A stretch of DNA of 60,114 nt, taken from the NCBI GenBank assembly GCA_020847695.1, contig JADLBP010000130.1, positions 1 through 60,114 of the forward strand. Direction: 5' to 3'. This DNA comes from Planctomycetota bacterium. Its GTDB lineage: Bacteria > Planctomycetota > UBA1135 > GCA-002686595. The translations under genes were made by a program, and so were the position numbers. Every line of letters begins with the position of its first letter. Within the stretch, counting starts at the first letter, position 1. The notes under the pieces were generated by a model. That model searched no databases and was not told the DNA's origin. It saw only the letters and a list, made by a program, of their open reading frames with translations. Positions 27,820 through 35,833 of the stretch are shown here, piece after piece.

Positions 27820-28986
27820 ATGCTCCACGCCCCGCGCGCGCTCGTCGTTCCGTCGCTGCTCCTGCTCGCCGCCTGTCGCAACGGCGAGAGCCCGTCGACC
27901 ACCGCGGTGACGATCGTGCCGTCGCCGCTCGCCGCGGCGGGCTGCACGGGCCCCGATCAGACGTTCACGCCGCCGCAGACGCCGACCGCGGAGGTGCTGG
28001 CGACGCTGGTGATCGGCGCGAGCTCAGCGGTGTGCGCGGCGGGCGACTCGGAGACGCTGTACGCGACCGGCGACCTCGGTCAGATCGTCGAGCTCGACGT
28101 CTCCGGCGGCGCGCCGGTCGAGACCGAGTTGGTCGCCGCGGGCACGATCGCGACCTACCTGAACGGTCTCGGCATCGGCGCGCCGCCGGAACTCGGCGGC
28201 ATCTGCGTGCTCGACGCGGGTTCGCTGCTGGTCGCCGACAAGACGTCGAACACGATCCTGAAGGTCGATCGCGCGACGCCGGACACGGTCGAGCTGTGGG
28301 CGGGGACGCCGTCGACCACACCGGGCTTCGCGGACGGGCCCGCGGTGCTGCCGACCGCGGACTGCCCGATCGGCGCGTCGCGATTCAGCTTCACGTCGTC
28401 GGTCGCGCTGTGCCCGACCGGTTCGACCGGGTCGACGGTGTACGTCGCGGATCCGGGCAACCATGCATTGCGCGTGGTCACCTCGGGCTGCGTGGTCACG
28501 GTGTGCGGCCTCGGCTCCGCGTTCTCGTTCGACGGCTCGCTCGCGAGCGCGGGCTTCGACACGCCGAGCGGACTCTCCGTGCGCTGCTCGGGTTCGCTGT
28601 GGATCACCGAGTCGGGCGGCAACAAGCTGCGCGAGCTCGCGTTCGGCAGCGCGGGCTTCTCCGGACCGACCGGCACCGTGTCGACGATCGCCGGCGACGG
28701 CACGAGCGCGACGGTGCAAGGCGACGGCGAGGCGGCGCAACTCGCCGCGCCGGTCTCGCCGCTCGCGACCAGCGAAGGCGACGTGTACTGGATCGACTCC
28801 GCGACCGGGATCCTGCGGCGGATGAGCGGCGGGCAGGACACGGTCGACTGCCCGCTGTGGTCCGACTGCGCGAGCGCGCTCGCCGACTTCACGCCGGGCG
28901 GCGTGCTGTCTCTGACGCAGACGCCCGGCGGCGTGCTCTACGTCCTCGATGCGGACGCGGGGACGCTGTTCCGCGTGACGCCTTGA
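27820..28986 (+). CDS. NHL-type beta-propeller lipoprotein
   Basis: 388 residues. The signal peptide ends in the lipobox LAAC (Cys19). The mature protein contains repeated blade-like units with the NHL signature, for example LLVADKTSNTILKVD, VYVADPGNHALRVV and LWITESGGNKLREL, followed by VYWIDSATGILRRM and VLYVLDADAGTLFRV. Cysteine pairs are frequent, as expected for an exported fold. NHL propellers bind proteins, peptides or carbohydrates; no catalytic residues are evident. It stands alone on the plus strand, with a second propeller-like lipoprotein 40 bases downstream. Confidence 0.8.
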   Translation: MLHAPRALVVPSLLLLAACRNGESPSTTAVTIVPSPLAAAGCTGPDQTFTPPQTPTAEVLATLVIGASSAVCAAGDSETLYATGDLGQIVELDVSGGAPVETELVAAGTIATYLNGLGIGAPPELGGICVLDAGSLLVADKTSNTILKVDRATPDTVELWAGTPSTTPGFADGPAVLPTADCPIGASRFSFTSSVALCPTGSTGSTVYVADPGNHALRVVTSGCVVTVCGLGSAFSFDGSLASAGFDTPSGLSVRCSGSLWITESGGNKLRELAFGSAGFSGPTGTVSTIAGDGTSATVQGDGEAAQLAAPVSPLATSEGDVYWIDSATGILRRMSGGQDTVDCPLWSDCASALADFTPGGVLSLTQTPGGVLYVLDADAGTLFRVTP

Positions 28987-29026
28987 GTCGCGTGCAACGC
29001 CTGCCTCTGCACGAGCTATCGAGCGA

Positions 29027-30781
29027 GTGCTAGCGTCGCTCTGCCTCGCCATCGTCGCCTGCGACTCGCCGGGTCCGGGCTCCGGACCGAAGTACGTCGA
29101 TCCGACGACCTACGTATCGCCCGACGGTGAGTTCGAGCTTCTCGTCGATCCATCGAGTCGCTTTGGCGCCGGGCCCGCGCGCTATCGCTTGAGCGCGAGC
29201 GGTTCGACCGCGTGGGAGGGCGAGCGTGCGTGGACGCTCTTCGACGCCGAGGTCGACGACGAAGGCTGGGTCATTGGGTGCGCGTACACGTTTGGTGACG
29301 TCCCCTGGCCTGAGAATGGAAGTTGCGGTGATGTCCGTTTGGTGGTGATCGCGCCCGACGGGTCGCTCTCCGTCGACCTCGCCGAGCGGCGCATCGCATT
29401 GAGGTACGTTGACAGCGGGCCCGAGCCAAGCGTCGAGCGTTTCGTGCTCGCGCGGGAGTTCGATCGCGCAATCTTCCTGCTCCGTGGCCATGCGGAGAGG
29501 AACACCGGCCTGCGCTGGTGTTCTGCTCGGGTGTCGGACGGCGCGCGGTTGCCTGACGTCGAAGTCCAGCGTGCGCTGAATACGAACGTGCGTGTTCTTG
29601 ATCCGCTGGCGTTGCGCCGCCTGCCGGGGACGCCCTACGTGCTCGCCCAGTTCCACACCGGTCAGCCGTACGGCGGTTCGCTTGCGGCTCTCCTCGATCT
29701 CGACGGCCTTGAGCGCTGGTCGCGATTCGATGCGGCCGAGTTCACGCCGGCGAAGGGTCCCGTTGCGTTGCCGTGGCTCGAGCGCCGGCGCGGATCGCTT
29801 TCGATCGACGGCGACCGACGGTTCTCCGTCGTTTCGTACGTTCGGGGTGAGCGCGAGAGCTTCGCGGTGAATCCCGACCGGTCTGTTCCGACCGTGGACG
29901 TCGTCGAGAGTGTCGCCTGCGAGACCTTCGACACCGAGGCGTTCGTGCTCCGCGCATCGCACGAGCCGAGCGTCGCCGAGCTCCCTCTCGCGCCGTTCGG
30001 CTTGGAACTCGTCGACGTGCAGTCGCTCGAGGTCGCGGGCCGGCGGCGGCTCGAACTCGTCGGTGGCGACGGGCGCGAGCGGCTCTACTTCGCCGAAGCA
30101 CGCGGCATCGAAGTGCTCGAACTCGCGCTCGACGGCCGGCTCGCGCGAACATGGCGCGCTCCGAGCGAGACGTTCCGCCTCGCGTGGGCTTCGATCGAAC
30201 TAGTCGCGTCCCAACCCGACGGTGGACTGCTCGTCCAATCGGAGTGGGACGAGCGTCAACCCGCTTGGTCGTTCGCATCCGACGGGGGCTTCGTCGGCCC
30301 GCGCTCGACCTGCGGGATCGAGAACCCGCGTCTGGATGGCGCGACGTGGGTCAGCGGGTACTTCGACGTGCGGCTCGAGGCGGCGAACGGGACCGAGCTC
30401 GTTCATCACGCGCGTTCGTCGAGCGGTCGGTGGCTCGGGAACCAGTTCTTCGGCGCGAGGTCGCTCGGCCCCGACGGTTCGCTCGCGCTCCAGGGTCGCG
30501 AACTCGCGGTCTTCGGGGACGACGGAGCGCCGCGCGCCGCGGGCCCGTGTCTTGGATACACCAGCGCGACGATCGCGAATCAGGGCGCCCGCGTCTTCGC
30601 GTTCCGAGAGGGGCGAGTGCTCGTCTTCGACATCGCGACCGGTTCAACCTCGCAAGTCGACCTGCGCAGCGCCTTGCCGCCCGGTCGGGGGCTCGCACCG
30701 ATCTGGATCGAGGCCCGAGGGGAGCTTTGGCTGGTCGACGCGACCGCCGGGTGCGCCATGCGCTACCGCCCGACCAGCTGA
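29027..30781 (+). CDS. Predicted lipoprotein with propeller-like repeats, hypothetical
   Basis: 584 residues from a GTG at 29027. A short signal peptide ends in the lipobox IVAC (Cys12). The rest is a run of beta-strand-rich repeats with DG turns (VSPDGEFELLV, VIAPDGSLSVDL, IDGDRRFSVVSY, LGPDGSLALQGREL), suggesting a seven- or eight-bladed propeller, but I cannot name the family. Third-position GC is somewhat lower than in neighbouring housekeeping genes. It follows the NHL lipoprotein by 40 bases and is followed by a 394-base spacer. Confidence 0.7.
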   Translation: MLASLCLAIVACDSPGPGSGPKYVDPTTYVSPDGEFELLVDPSSRFGAGPARYRLSASGSTAWEGERAWTLFDAEVDDEGWVIGCAYTFGDVPWPENGSCGDVRLVVIAPDGSLSVDLAERRIALRYVDSGPEPSVERFVLAREFDRAIFLLRGHAERNTGLRWCSARVSDGARLPDVEVQRALNTNVRVLDPLALRRLPGTPYVLAQFHTGQPYGGSLAALLDLDGLERWSRFDAAEFTPAKGPVALPWLERRRGSLSIDGDRRFSVVSYVRGERESFAVNPDRSVPTVDVVESVACETFDTEAFVLRASHEPSVAELPLAPFGLELVDVQSLEVAGRRRLELVGGDGRERLYFAEARGIEVLELALDGRLARTWRAPSETFRLAWASIELVASQPDGGLLVQSEWDERQPAWSFASDGGFVGPRSTCGIENPRLDGATWVSGYFDVRLEAANGTELVHHARSSSGRWLGNQFFGARSLGPDGSLALQGRELAVFGDDGAPRAAGPCLGYTSATIANQGARVFAFREGRVLVFDIATGSTSQVDLRSALPPGRGLAPIWIEARGELWLVDATAGCAMRYRPTS

Positions 30782-31175
30782 AACCGTTTCGCCAGCCGGT
30801 GCCCGCGGCGGCTCGCCAAGCCGGATCGGCGCCGGCGGCGCGGACGGTGTTGGTCGTCCGCTGCGCGACTCCGTGTCCCACCCGCACGCATTCGCGTCGC
30901 TCGGCTTGATCTCCAGGTCACGTCAGGCTGGAATTTCGCCCCATGATCCGCCGCGAGACGGGTGAGAGCGCGCCGCAAGTGGAAGCACCGGTCGAACGGC
31001 CGGAGCTCGACGCGCCCCCATCGAATCAGCCTCCACCGCTCGGGCGGAGGTCGAGACCGGCGAGCTTGCGTTGCGCGCGCCATCCGTGGCTCGTTTCGAA
31101 GCGCGCGACGTGGGCATCCAGACAGCGCATCGGCCCCGAGTGCGCGATCGGAACGAGGATCGAGCGAGCACTCCG
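30782..31175. other. 394-base spacer upstream of kamA
   Basis: No convincing gene. A 78-codon frame (30943-31179, +) ends at TGA overlapping the kamA ATG as ATGA, but its codon use is mixed and no family is recognised. A partly paired inverted repeat CCTCC / GGAGG at about 31030-31049 could be a terminator for the upstream lipoprotein gene or a leader structure. Base composition is less GC-rich than the flanks. Confidence 0.4.
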
Positions 31176-32642
31176 ATGAACGTGGAGTCTCTGGCAGAGC
31201 GGCTCGGCCGTCGCACGACGCGGCGCGGCCGAGAGCACTACTATCCGGACGCGAGCGACGCGGACTGGAACGACTGGCGCTGGCAGTTCAGGCATCGCGT
31301 GACGACGCTCGAGGAGCTCGCGCGCTTCCTGCCGATCCCGGCCGCGGAGTGGGCGGCGCGGAGCCAAGTGCTCTCGGACTTCCGCATGGGCATCACGCCC
31401 TACTACCTGTCGTTGATCGACGCGGACGATCCGAACGATCCGCTCCTGCGCCAGGTCGTGCCGCTCGCGGAGGAGAACCTCTACCGCGCGGTCGGCGACG
31501 AGGATCCGCTCGGCGAGGAGAAGTTCTCGCCGGTGCCCGGCATCACGCATCGCTATCCGGATCGCGTGCTGATGGTGCTCTCGAACAACTGCGCGATCTA
31601 CTGCCGCTACTGCACACGCAAGCGGACGATGTACGACGGCGCGTCCGCCGACGTCGAGATCGATCGCATGGTCGACTACATCGCGCGCACGCCGAGCGTC
31701 CGCGACGTCGTCGTCTCCGGCGGAGATCCGCTCAACTTCGCGACGGCGAAGCTCGACTCGATCCTCTCCAAGCTCCGCGCGATCCCGCACCTCGAGATCA
31801 TCCGCATCGGCACGCGCGTGCCGGTCGCGTTGCCTCAACGCATCGACGACGAGCTCTGCGAGATGCTCGCGCGTCACCATCCGCTCTGGATCAACGTCCA
31901 TTACAACCATCCGAACGAGCTCACGCCCGACGCTGCGCGCGCCTGCGACAAGCTCTCGCGCGCCGGCGTGCCGCTGAACAACCAAGCGGTGCTGCTGAAG
32001 GGCGTCAACGACGACGTCGCGACGATCAAGGCGCTCTGCCACGGCCTGATGAAGATGCGCGTGCGGCCGTACTACCTCTACCAGTGCGATCCGGTGCGCG
32101 GCGCGGAACACTTCCGCACGCCGATCGCGAAGGGCATCGAGATCATCGAGGGTTTGCGCGGCCACACCAGCGGCCTCGCGATCCCGACCTACGTGATCGA
32201 CGCGCCGGGCGGCGGCGGCAAGATCCCGGTGCAGCCCGACTACCTCTTGCACTACGACCGCGAGAAGGGGCGCGCGTTGCTGCGCAACTACCAGGGCAAG
32301 CTCTACGAGTACCTGGAGCCGCGCGCGGCGAACGCGAGCCCGAACGACGTGCTTGTGCCGGCGGCGCCGCCCGCGGCCAGCGGACCGGTCGCGCTCGCCG
32401 GCTCCAACAAGAAGCGCGTCGAGGCGGCGAGCGCCGGCGCGCCGAGCTCGAACGGCAACGGCCACGCCGCGGGCGCCACGGGAAACGGCACGCCGGCCGG
32501 CAACGGCCAGGCCTCGGGCAACGGCTCGTCCGCGTCGAACGGCAGGAACGGCGCGGCACCCGTCGTCGGCAAGAGCAAGTGGGTGCACCGGGGCTCGACG
32601 CGCGCCGAGCGCGCGGCCCGCACCAAGAAGCGCGACAAGTAA
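31176..32642 (+). CDS. kamA: KamA family lysine 2,3-aminomutase
   Basis: Radical-SAM, PLP-dependent enzyme that converts L-lysine to beta-lysine. ATG at 31176 (488 residues) is chosen because homologues begin close to WNDWRWQ. The iron-sulfur motif CxxxCxxC is Cys139, Cys143, Cys146. PLP lysine Lys349 sits in APGGGGK. Asp305 (QCDPV) and Asp342 (IDAPGGGG) fall at the constant offset expected for the two Asp residues that hold the lysine side-chain amine in the clostridial enzyme, arguing for lysine over glutamate. After about residue 385 a low-complexity tail of about 100 residues rich in Asn, Gly, Ala and Ser ends in a basic segment. It heads a tight run with two ATP-grasp genes and a GNAT gene. 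Confidence 0.94.
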   Translation: MNVESLAERLGRRTTRRGREHYYPDASDADWNDWRWQFRHRVTTLEELARFLPIPAAEWAARSQVLSDFRMGITPYYLSLIDADDPNDPLLRQVVPLAEENLYRAVGDEDPLGEEKFSPVPGITHRYPDRVLMVLSNNCAIYCRYCTRKRTMYDGASADVEIDRMVDYIARTPSVRDVVVSGGDPLNFATAKLDSILSKLRAIPHLEIIRIGTRVPVALPQRIDDELCEMLARHHPLWINVHYNHPNELTPDAARACDKLSRAGVPLNNQAVLLKGVNDDVATIKALCHGLMKMRVRPYYLYQCDPVRGAEHFRTPIAKGIEIIEGLRGHTSGLAIPTYVIDAPGGGGKIPVQPDYLLHYDREKGRALLRNYQGKLYEYLEPRAANASPNDVLVPAAPPAASGPVALAGSNKKRVEAASAGAPSSNGNGHAAGATGNGTPAGNGQASGNGSSASNGRNGAAPVVGKSKWVHRGSTRAERAARTKKRDK

Positions 32643-32661
32643 GGCGCCGACGGAGCCCACG

Positions 32662-33657
32662 ATGGAGATCGGGATCGCTTTCGATCTCAAGGCCGACTTC
32701 GCGCCCGCCGACGGCGAGCCCGACGATCGGTACGAGGAGTTCGACTCGCTCGCGACGGTCGAGGGCATCGAGCGGGCGCTCGCGCGCGGCGGCTACACGA
32801 CGCGGCGGCTCGGCGGGGGACGCAGGTTCCTCGAGAACGTGCTCGCGCGGCCGTGCGACCTGGTCTTCAACATCGCGGAGGGCTTCGGCTCGCGCTCGCG
32901 CGAAGCGCACGTGCCGAGCGTGCTCGAGATGCTGAAGATCCCGTACACGCACTCCGATCCGCTGACTCTCGCGGTGACGCTCGACAAGGCGGTCGCGAAG
33001 CGGTTGGTCGCGTCGCACGGGCTCGCGACGCCGCGCTTCGAGGTCGTCGAGAGCGTCGACGCCGTGCGCGGGCTCGAGCTCGCGTATCCGCTGTTCGCGA
33101 AGCCGCTGTTCGAGGGTTCGAGCATCGGCGTGCGCAAGAAATCGCGCGCGGCGAACGCCGACGAGCTCGCGGCTCGCGTCGCCGAGCTGCTCGCCGATTA
33201 CCGCGAGCCGGTGTTGGTCGAGGAGTACTGCTCCGGGCCGGAGTTCACGGTCGGATTGCTCGGCAACGGCGCCGAGTTGCGTGTGCTCGGCGTGATGGAA
33301 GTCGTGTCGAAGGCGGTGCCGCAGGCGGAGTTCGTCTACTCGCTCGAGGTCAAGCGCAACGACGACTGGCACCTCGAGGTCGACTACCAAGTGCCGCCGC
33401 GACGTCCGAAGGCCGAGGTCGAGGCGATCGAGGAACTCGCGCGCGCGTCGTTTCGCGCGCTCGGCTGCCGCGACCTTGCGCGCATCGACATCCGCGCCGA
33501 CGCGCACGGCGTGCCGCGCTTCCTCGAGGCGAATCCGCTGCCCGGCATCAAGCCCGGCTGGAGCGACCTCGCGTTGCTCTGCGAGCGCGCGCACGTCGAG
33601 TACGACGACGTGATCCTCGGCGTCGTCGCCGCCGCGCGCGCGCGTTGGGGGCTCTGA
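32662..33657 (+). CDS. ATP-grasp ligase, D-Ala-D-Ala ligase fold (first of two)
   Basis: 331 residues, ATG 20 bases after kamA. The D-alanine-D-alanine ligase layout is present: EGFGSRSREAHVPSVLEML, TLDKAVAKRLV, the ATP-binding AKPLFEGSSIGV block, VEEYCSGPEFTVGLLG, and the metal-binding FLEANPLPGIKPGWSD end. Such enzymes activate a carboxylate as acyl phosphate and form an amide with an amine. Its place after kamA, not in a cell-wall cluster, makes D-Ala-D-Ala synthesis unlikely; a ligase acting on beta-lysine is an inference from context. The stop overlaps the next start as TGATG. Confidence 0.85.
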   Translation: MEIGIAFDLKADFAPADGEPDDRYEEFDSLATVEGIERALARGGYTTRRLGGGRRFLENVLARPCDLVFNIAEGFGSRSREAHVPSVLEMLKIPYTHSDPLTLAVTLDKAVAKRLVASHGLATPRFEVVESVDAVRGLELAYPLFAKPLFEGSSIGVRKKSRAANADELAARVAELLADYREPVLVEEYCSGPEFTVGLLGNGAELRVLGVMEVVSKAVPQAEFVYSLEVKRNDDWHLEVDYQVPPRRPKAEVEAIEELARASFRALGCRDLARIDIRADAHGVPRFLEANPLPGIKPGWSDLALLCERAHVEYDDVILGVVAAARARWGL

Positions 33658-34673
33658 TGCGAGTCGCGGTGCTCTTCAACCAGGACGACGGCCTCGCCGG
33701 CGGGACCGCGGAGGACGCGGTCGCGGTGCAGGCGGTCGTCGCGTGCGCGCGTGCGGTCGCCGACGGGCTTTCGGCGAGCGGCGCGACCGTCGCGCTGGTG
33801 CCGGTGCGGCCGGAGCGCAAGCGCCTGCTGCGGTTGCTCGCGGACCTCGACGCCGACCTCGTGTTCAACCTGGTCGAGTCGGTCGGCGGCGATCCGGGCC
33901 TCGAAGCGGCGTTCGCAGGCGCGTTGGAGCTCGCGGGGCTCGAGTACACCGGCTCCGAGCCGCGGACGCTCGCGCTGTCGCTCGACAAGCCGCTCTCGCG
34001 GGTGATCTTCGCCGCCGCCGGCGTGCGCGTGCCGCGCGGCGCGGTGCTCGCGCGCGGGGACGAGCCGATCGAGCTCGAGTATCCGGTGATCGTCAAGCCG
34101 GCGCGCGAGGACGCGAGCCACGGCATCGAGAGCGCGAGCGTCGTCGACGACGAAGCCGCGGCGCGCGCCCGCGCGAAGCTCGTGATCGAGCGCTACCGCC
34201 AGCCCGCGCTGCTCGAGGAGTTCGTCGCTGGCCGCGAGTTCAACGTCGCGCTGCTCGGCGACGGCGCTCAGGCGACGTGCTTGTCGCTCGGCGAGATCGA
34301 CTTCTCTGCGTTCCCGCCGGACGTCCCGCGGATCGTCACCTACGCGAGCAAGTGGCTCGAGGGCAGCGACGACTGGAACCGCACGCCGAGCGGCGCCGCG
34401 AAGGAGCTCACCCCACCCGAGCGCGCGGAGGTCGAGCGCACGGCGCTCGCCGCGTGGGCCGCGCTCGGCGGCCGCGACTACGGCCGCGTCGACCTGCGGT
34501 TCGACGCGCGCGGTCGCGCGTTCGCGATCGATCTCAACCCGAACCCCGACCTCTCGCCCGACGCCGGCTTCGCGCTCGCGGCGGGCCGCAGCGGAATGAG
34601 CCATGCCCAACTCGTCACACGCATCGCCGAGCGCGCGCTCGCGCGTCGTGCTGCGCGCGCTCGCGCCGGCTGA
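33657..34673 (+). CDS. ATP-grasp ligase, D-Ala-D-Ala ligase fold (second of two)
   Basis: 338 residues, starting one base inside the previous stop. It shares the same fold: LVFNLVESVGGDPGLEAAFAGALELAGL, TLALSLDKPLSRVIF, YPVIVKPAREDASHGI, LLEEFVAGREFNVALLG and a C-terminal DLNPNPDLSPDAGF in which Asp replaces the usual Glu of the ExNP metal motif. It is clearly diverged from its upstream partner, so the two may add different substrates or form a heteromer. The gene following starts inside its 3' end. Confidence 0.83.
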   Translation: MRVAVLFNQDDGLAGGTAEDAVAVQAVVACARAVADGLSASGATVALVPVRPERKRLLRLLADLDADLVFNLVESVGGDPGLEAAFAGALELAGLEYTGSEPRTLALSLDKPLSRVIFAAAGVRVPRGAVLARGDEPIELEYPVIVKPAREDASHGIESASVVDDEAAARARAKLVIERYRQPALLEEFVAGREFNVALLGDGAQATCLSLGEIDFSAFPPDVPRIVTYASKWLEGSDDWNRTPSGAAKELTPPERAEVERTALAAWAALGGRDYGRVDLRFDARGRAFAIDLNPNPDLSPDAGFALAAGRSGMSHAQLVTRIAERALARRAARARAG

Positions 34674-35124
34674 CCGCGAGCCGCTCGAGCGCCTGCTCGT
34701 CGGCACCGAGGCCTTTCGGCCCGACGAGATCCCGGTCGCCATGGAGTTGATCGACCTCGGCCTCACGCCGGGCGGCGGCGGGTATCGCTTCGTCGTCGCG
34801 GAGCTCGCCGACGCGCCCGGTCGCGTCGCGGGCTACGCGTGCTTCGGGGCGACGCCGTGCACGCTCGGCACGTTCGATCTGTACTGGATCGCGGTCGACA
34901 AGACGCTGCAAGGCCACGGCATCGGCAAGGCGTTGGTGCGCGCCGTTGAGGACGCGGTCGGCGCGGAGCTCGGCCGCCTGATCCTGATCGAGACCGGCGG
35001 CAAGCCGTCGTATGCCGCGCAGCGTGCGTTCTACGCCTCCGCCGGGTATCGCGAGGTCGCGCGCGTGCCCGACTTCTACGAGGACGGCGACGACCGCGTG
35101 ATCTACCAGAAAAGGCTGCGTTGA
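34603..35124 (+). CDS. GNAT family N-acetyltransferase
   Basis: 173 residues from ATG 34603, which overlaps the ATP-grasp gene by 71 bases; a GTG at 34648 would cut the overlap to 26. The acetyl-CoA loop QGHGIGKAL (motif A) and the FYASAGYREVARVPDFYEDGDD end are standard for the superfamily. In methanogens and some bacteria a lysine 2,3-aminomutase (AblA) is paired with an acetyltransferase (AblB) making the osmolyte N-acetyl-beta-lysine. This gene could do the same, or acetylate a product of the two ligases. Overlapping genes imply coupled translation. Confidence 0.88.
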   Translation: MPNSSHASPSARSRVVLRALAPADREPLERLLVGTEAFRPDEIPVAMELIDLGLTPGGGGYRFVVAELADAPGRVAGYACFGATPCTLGTFDLYWIAVDKTLQGHGIGKALVRAVEDAVGAELGRLILIETGGKPSYAAQRAFYASAGYREVARVPDFYEDGDDRVIYQKRLR

Positions 35125-35162
35125 GCGCGCGCCGCGCGCAGCCGCTCCCCACGACTCCCACG

Positions 35163-35723
35163 ATGAGCCAGCAAGTTCCGATCGAGGTCGAGAACCTCGC
35201 CACCGCCCGTTTCGACTGCGTGTTCCCGACCTGCGGCGGGGTGTGCTGCAAGAACGGTCGGCCGTCGGTCGAACTCGACGAAGAACGTCGGATCGCGAAG
35301 CACCTCTCCAAGTTCCTGCCGCATCTGTCGCCGCGTGCGCGCGCGCGCATCGAGGCATCGGGCTTCGTCACCGCGCGCAAGAAGGAAGGGCTGCCGATGC
35401 TCGCGGTCGTCGACGGCTGGTGCGTGTACGCGAACGAAGGCTGCGTGCTGCACAAGGTCGGCGCGAGCGAGGGCGATCGCTTCCGCTACAAGCCGTGGCG
35501 CTGCGCCGTCTTCCCGCTCGAGAAGAACCCGAAGTCGGGCCGCTGGCACGTTCGCCAGTGGGGAGTGAAGGGCGAGGCCTGGGACCTCTTCTGCTTGAAC
35601 CCGAAGGAATCGCCGAAGCGCGCCGAGCGGACTCTCGCGGGCGAACTCGAGCATGCCGCGCGACTCGCGGCACCGGATGCTCCGTCGAAGCGAACTCGAG
35701 CGCGGAAGCCGAGCCGCAGGTGA
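35163..35723 (+). CDS. DUF3109-like cysteine-rich protein
   Basis: 186 residues from ATG 35163. The N-terminal half carries a Cys cluster (FDCVFPTCGGVCC) followed by VDGWCVYANEGCVLHKVG, YKPWRCAVFPLE and WDLFCLNP. This spacing resembles the DUF3109 / YkgJ-like zinc- or iron-sulfur-binding proteins of unknown function. The last 30 residues are basic. It follows the GNAT gene by 38 bases and could share its transcript. No catalytic role can be assigned. Confidence 0.75.
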   Translation: MSQQVPIEVENLATARFDCVFPTCGGVCCKNGRPSVELDEERRIAKHLSKFLPHLSPRARARIEASGFVTARKKEGLPMLAVVDGWCVYANEGCVLHKVGASEGDRFRYKPWRCAVFPLEKNPKSGRWHVRQWGVKGEAWDLFCLNPKESPKRAERTLAGELEHAARLAAPDAPSKRTRARKPSRR

Positions 35724-35766
35724 GCCCGCGGTGCCGACGGGCGCCCGAGACCTTCGAGCGCGTGCT

Positions 35767-35794
35767 TTGCGTCCCTCCCGCGCCTGGCTAGGAT
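35767..35794 (+). promoter_or_regulatory. Candidate promoter for the OPT transporter pair
   Basis: TTGCGT (35767-35772) and TAGGAT (35789-35794), 16 bases apart, about 40 bases before the TTG start at 35834. The same TAGGAT hexamer lies in front of miaA. Pattern match only. Confidence 0.35.
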
Positions 35795-35833
35795 CCGACC
35801 GCCTTTCCAGGTCCCCGCACAGAGGAGGAGAGT

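Noticed and set aside
30943..31179. A 78-codon frame ending in ATGA overlap with the kamA start
   Set aside because: Mixed codon use, no ribosome binding site and no family; the overlap alone is weak evidence.
32662..34673. The two ATP-grasp genes as cell-wall D-Ala-D-Ala ligases
   Set aside because: They are tandem, diverged from one another and sit between kamA and a GNAT gene, not in a mur cluster; the housekeeping ddl is more likely elsewhere. Not excluded by sequence alone.
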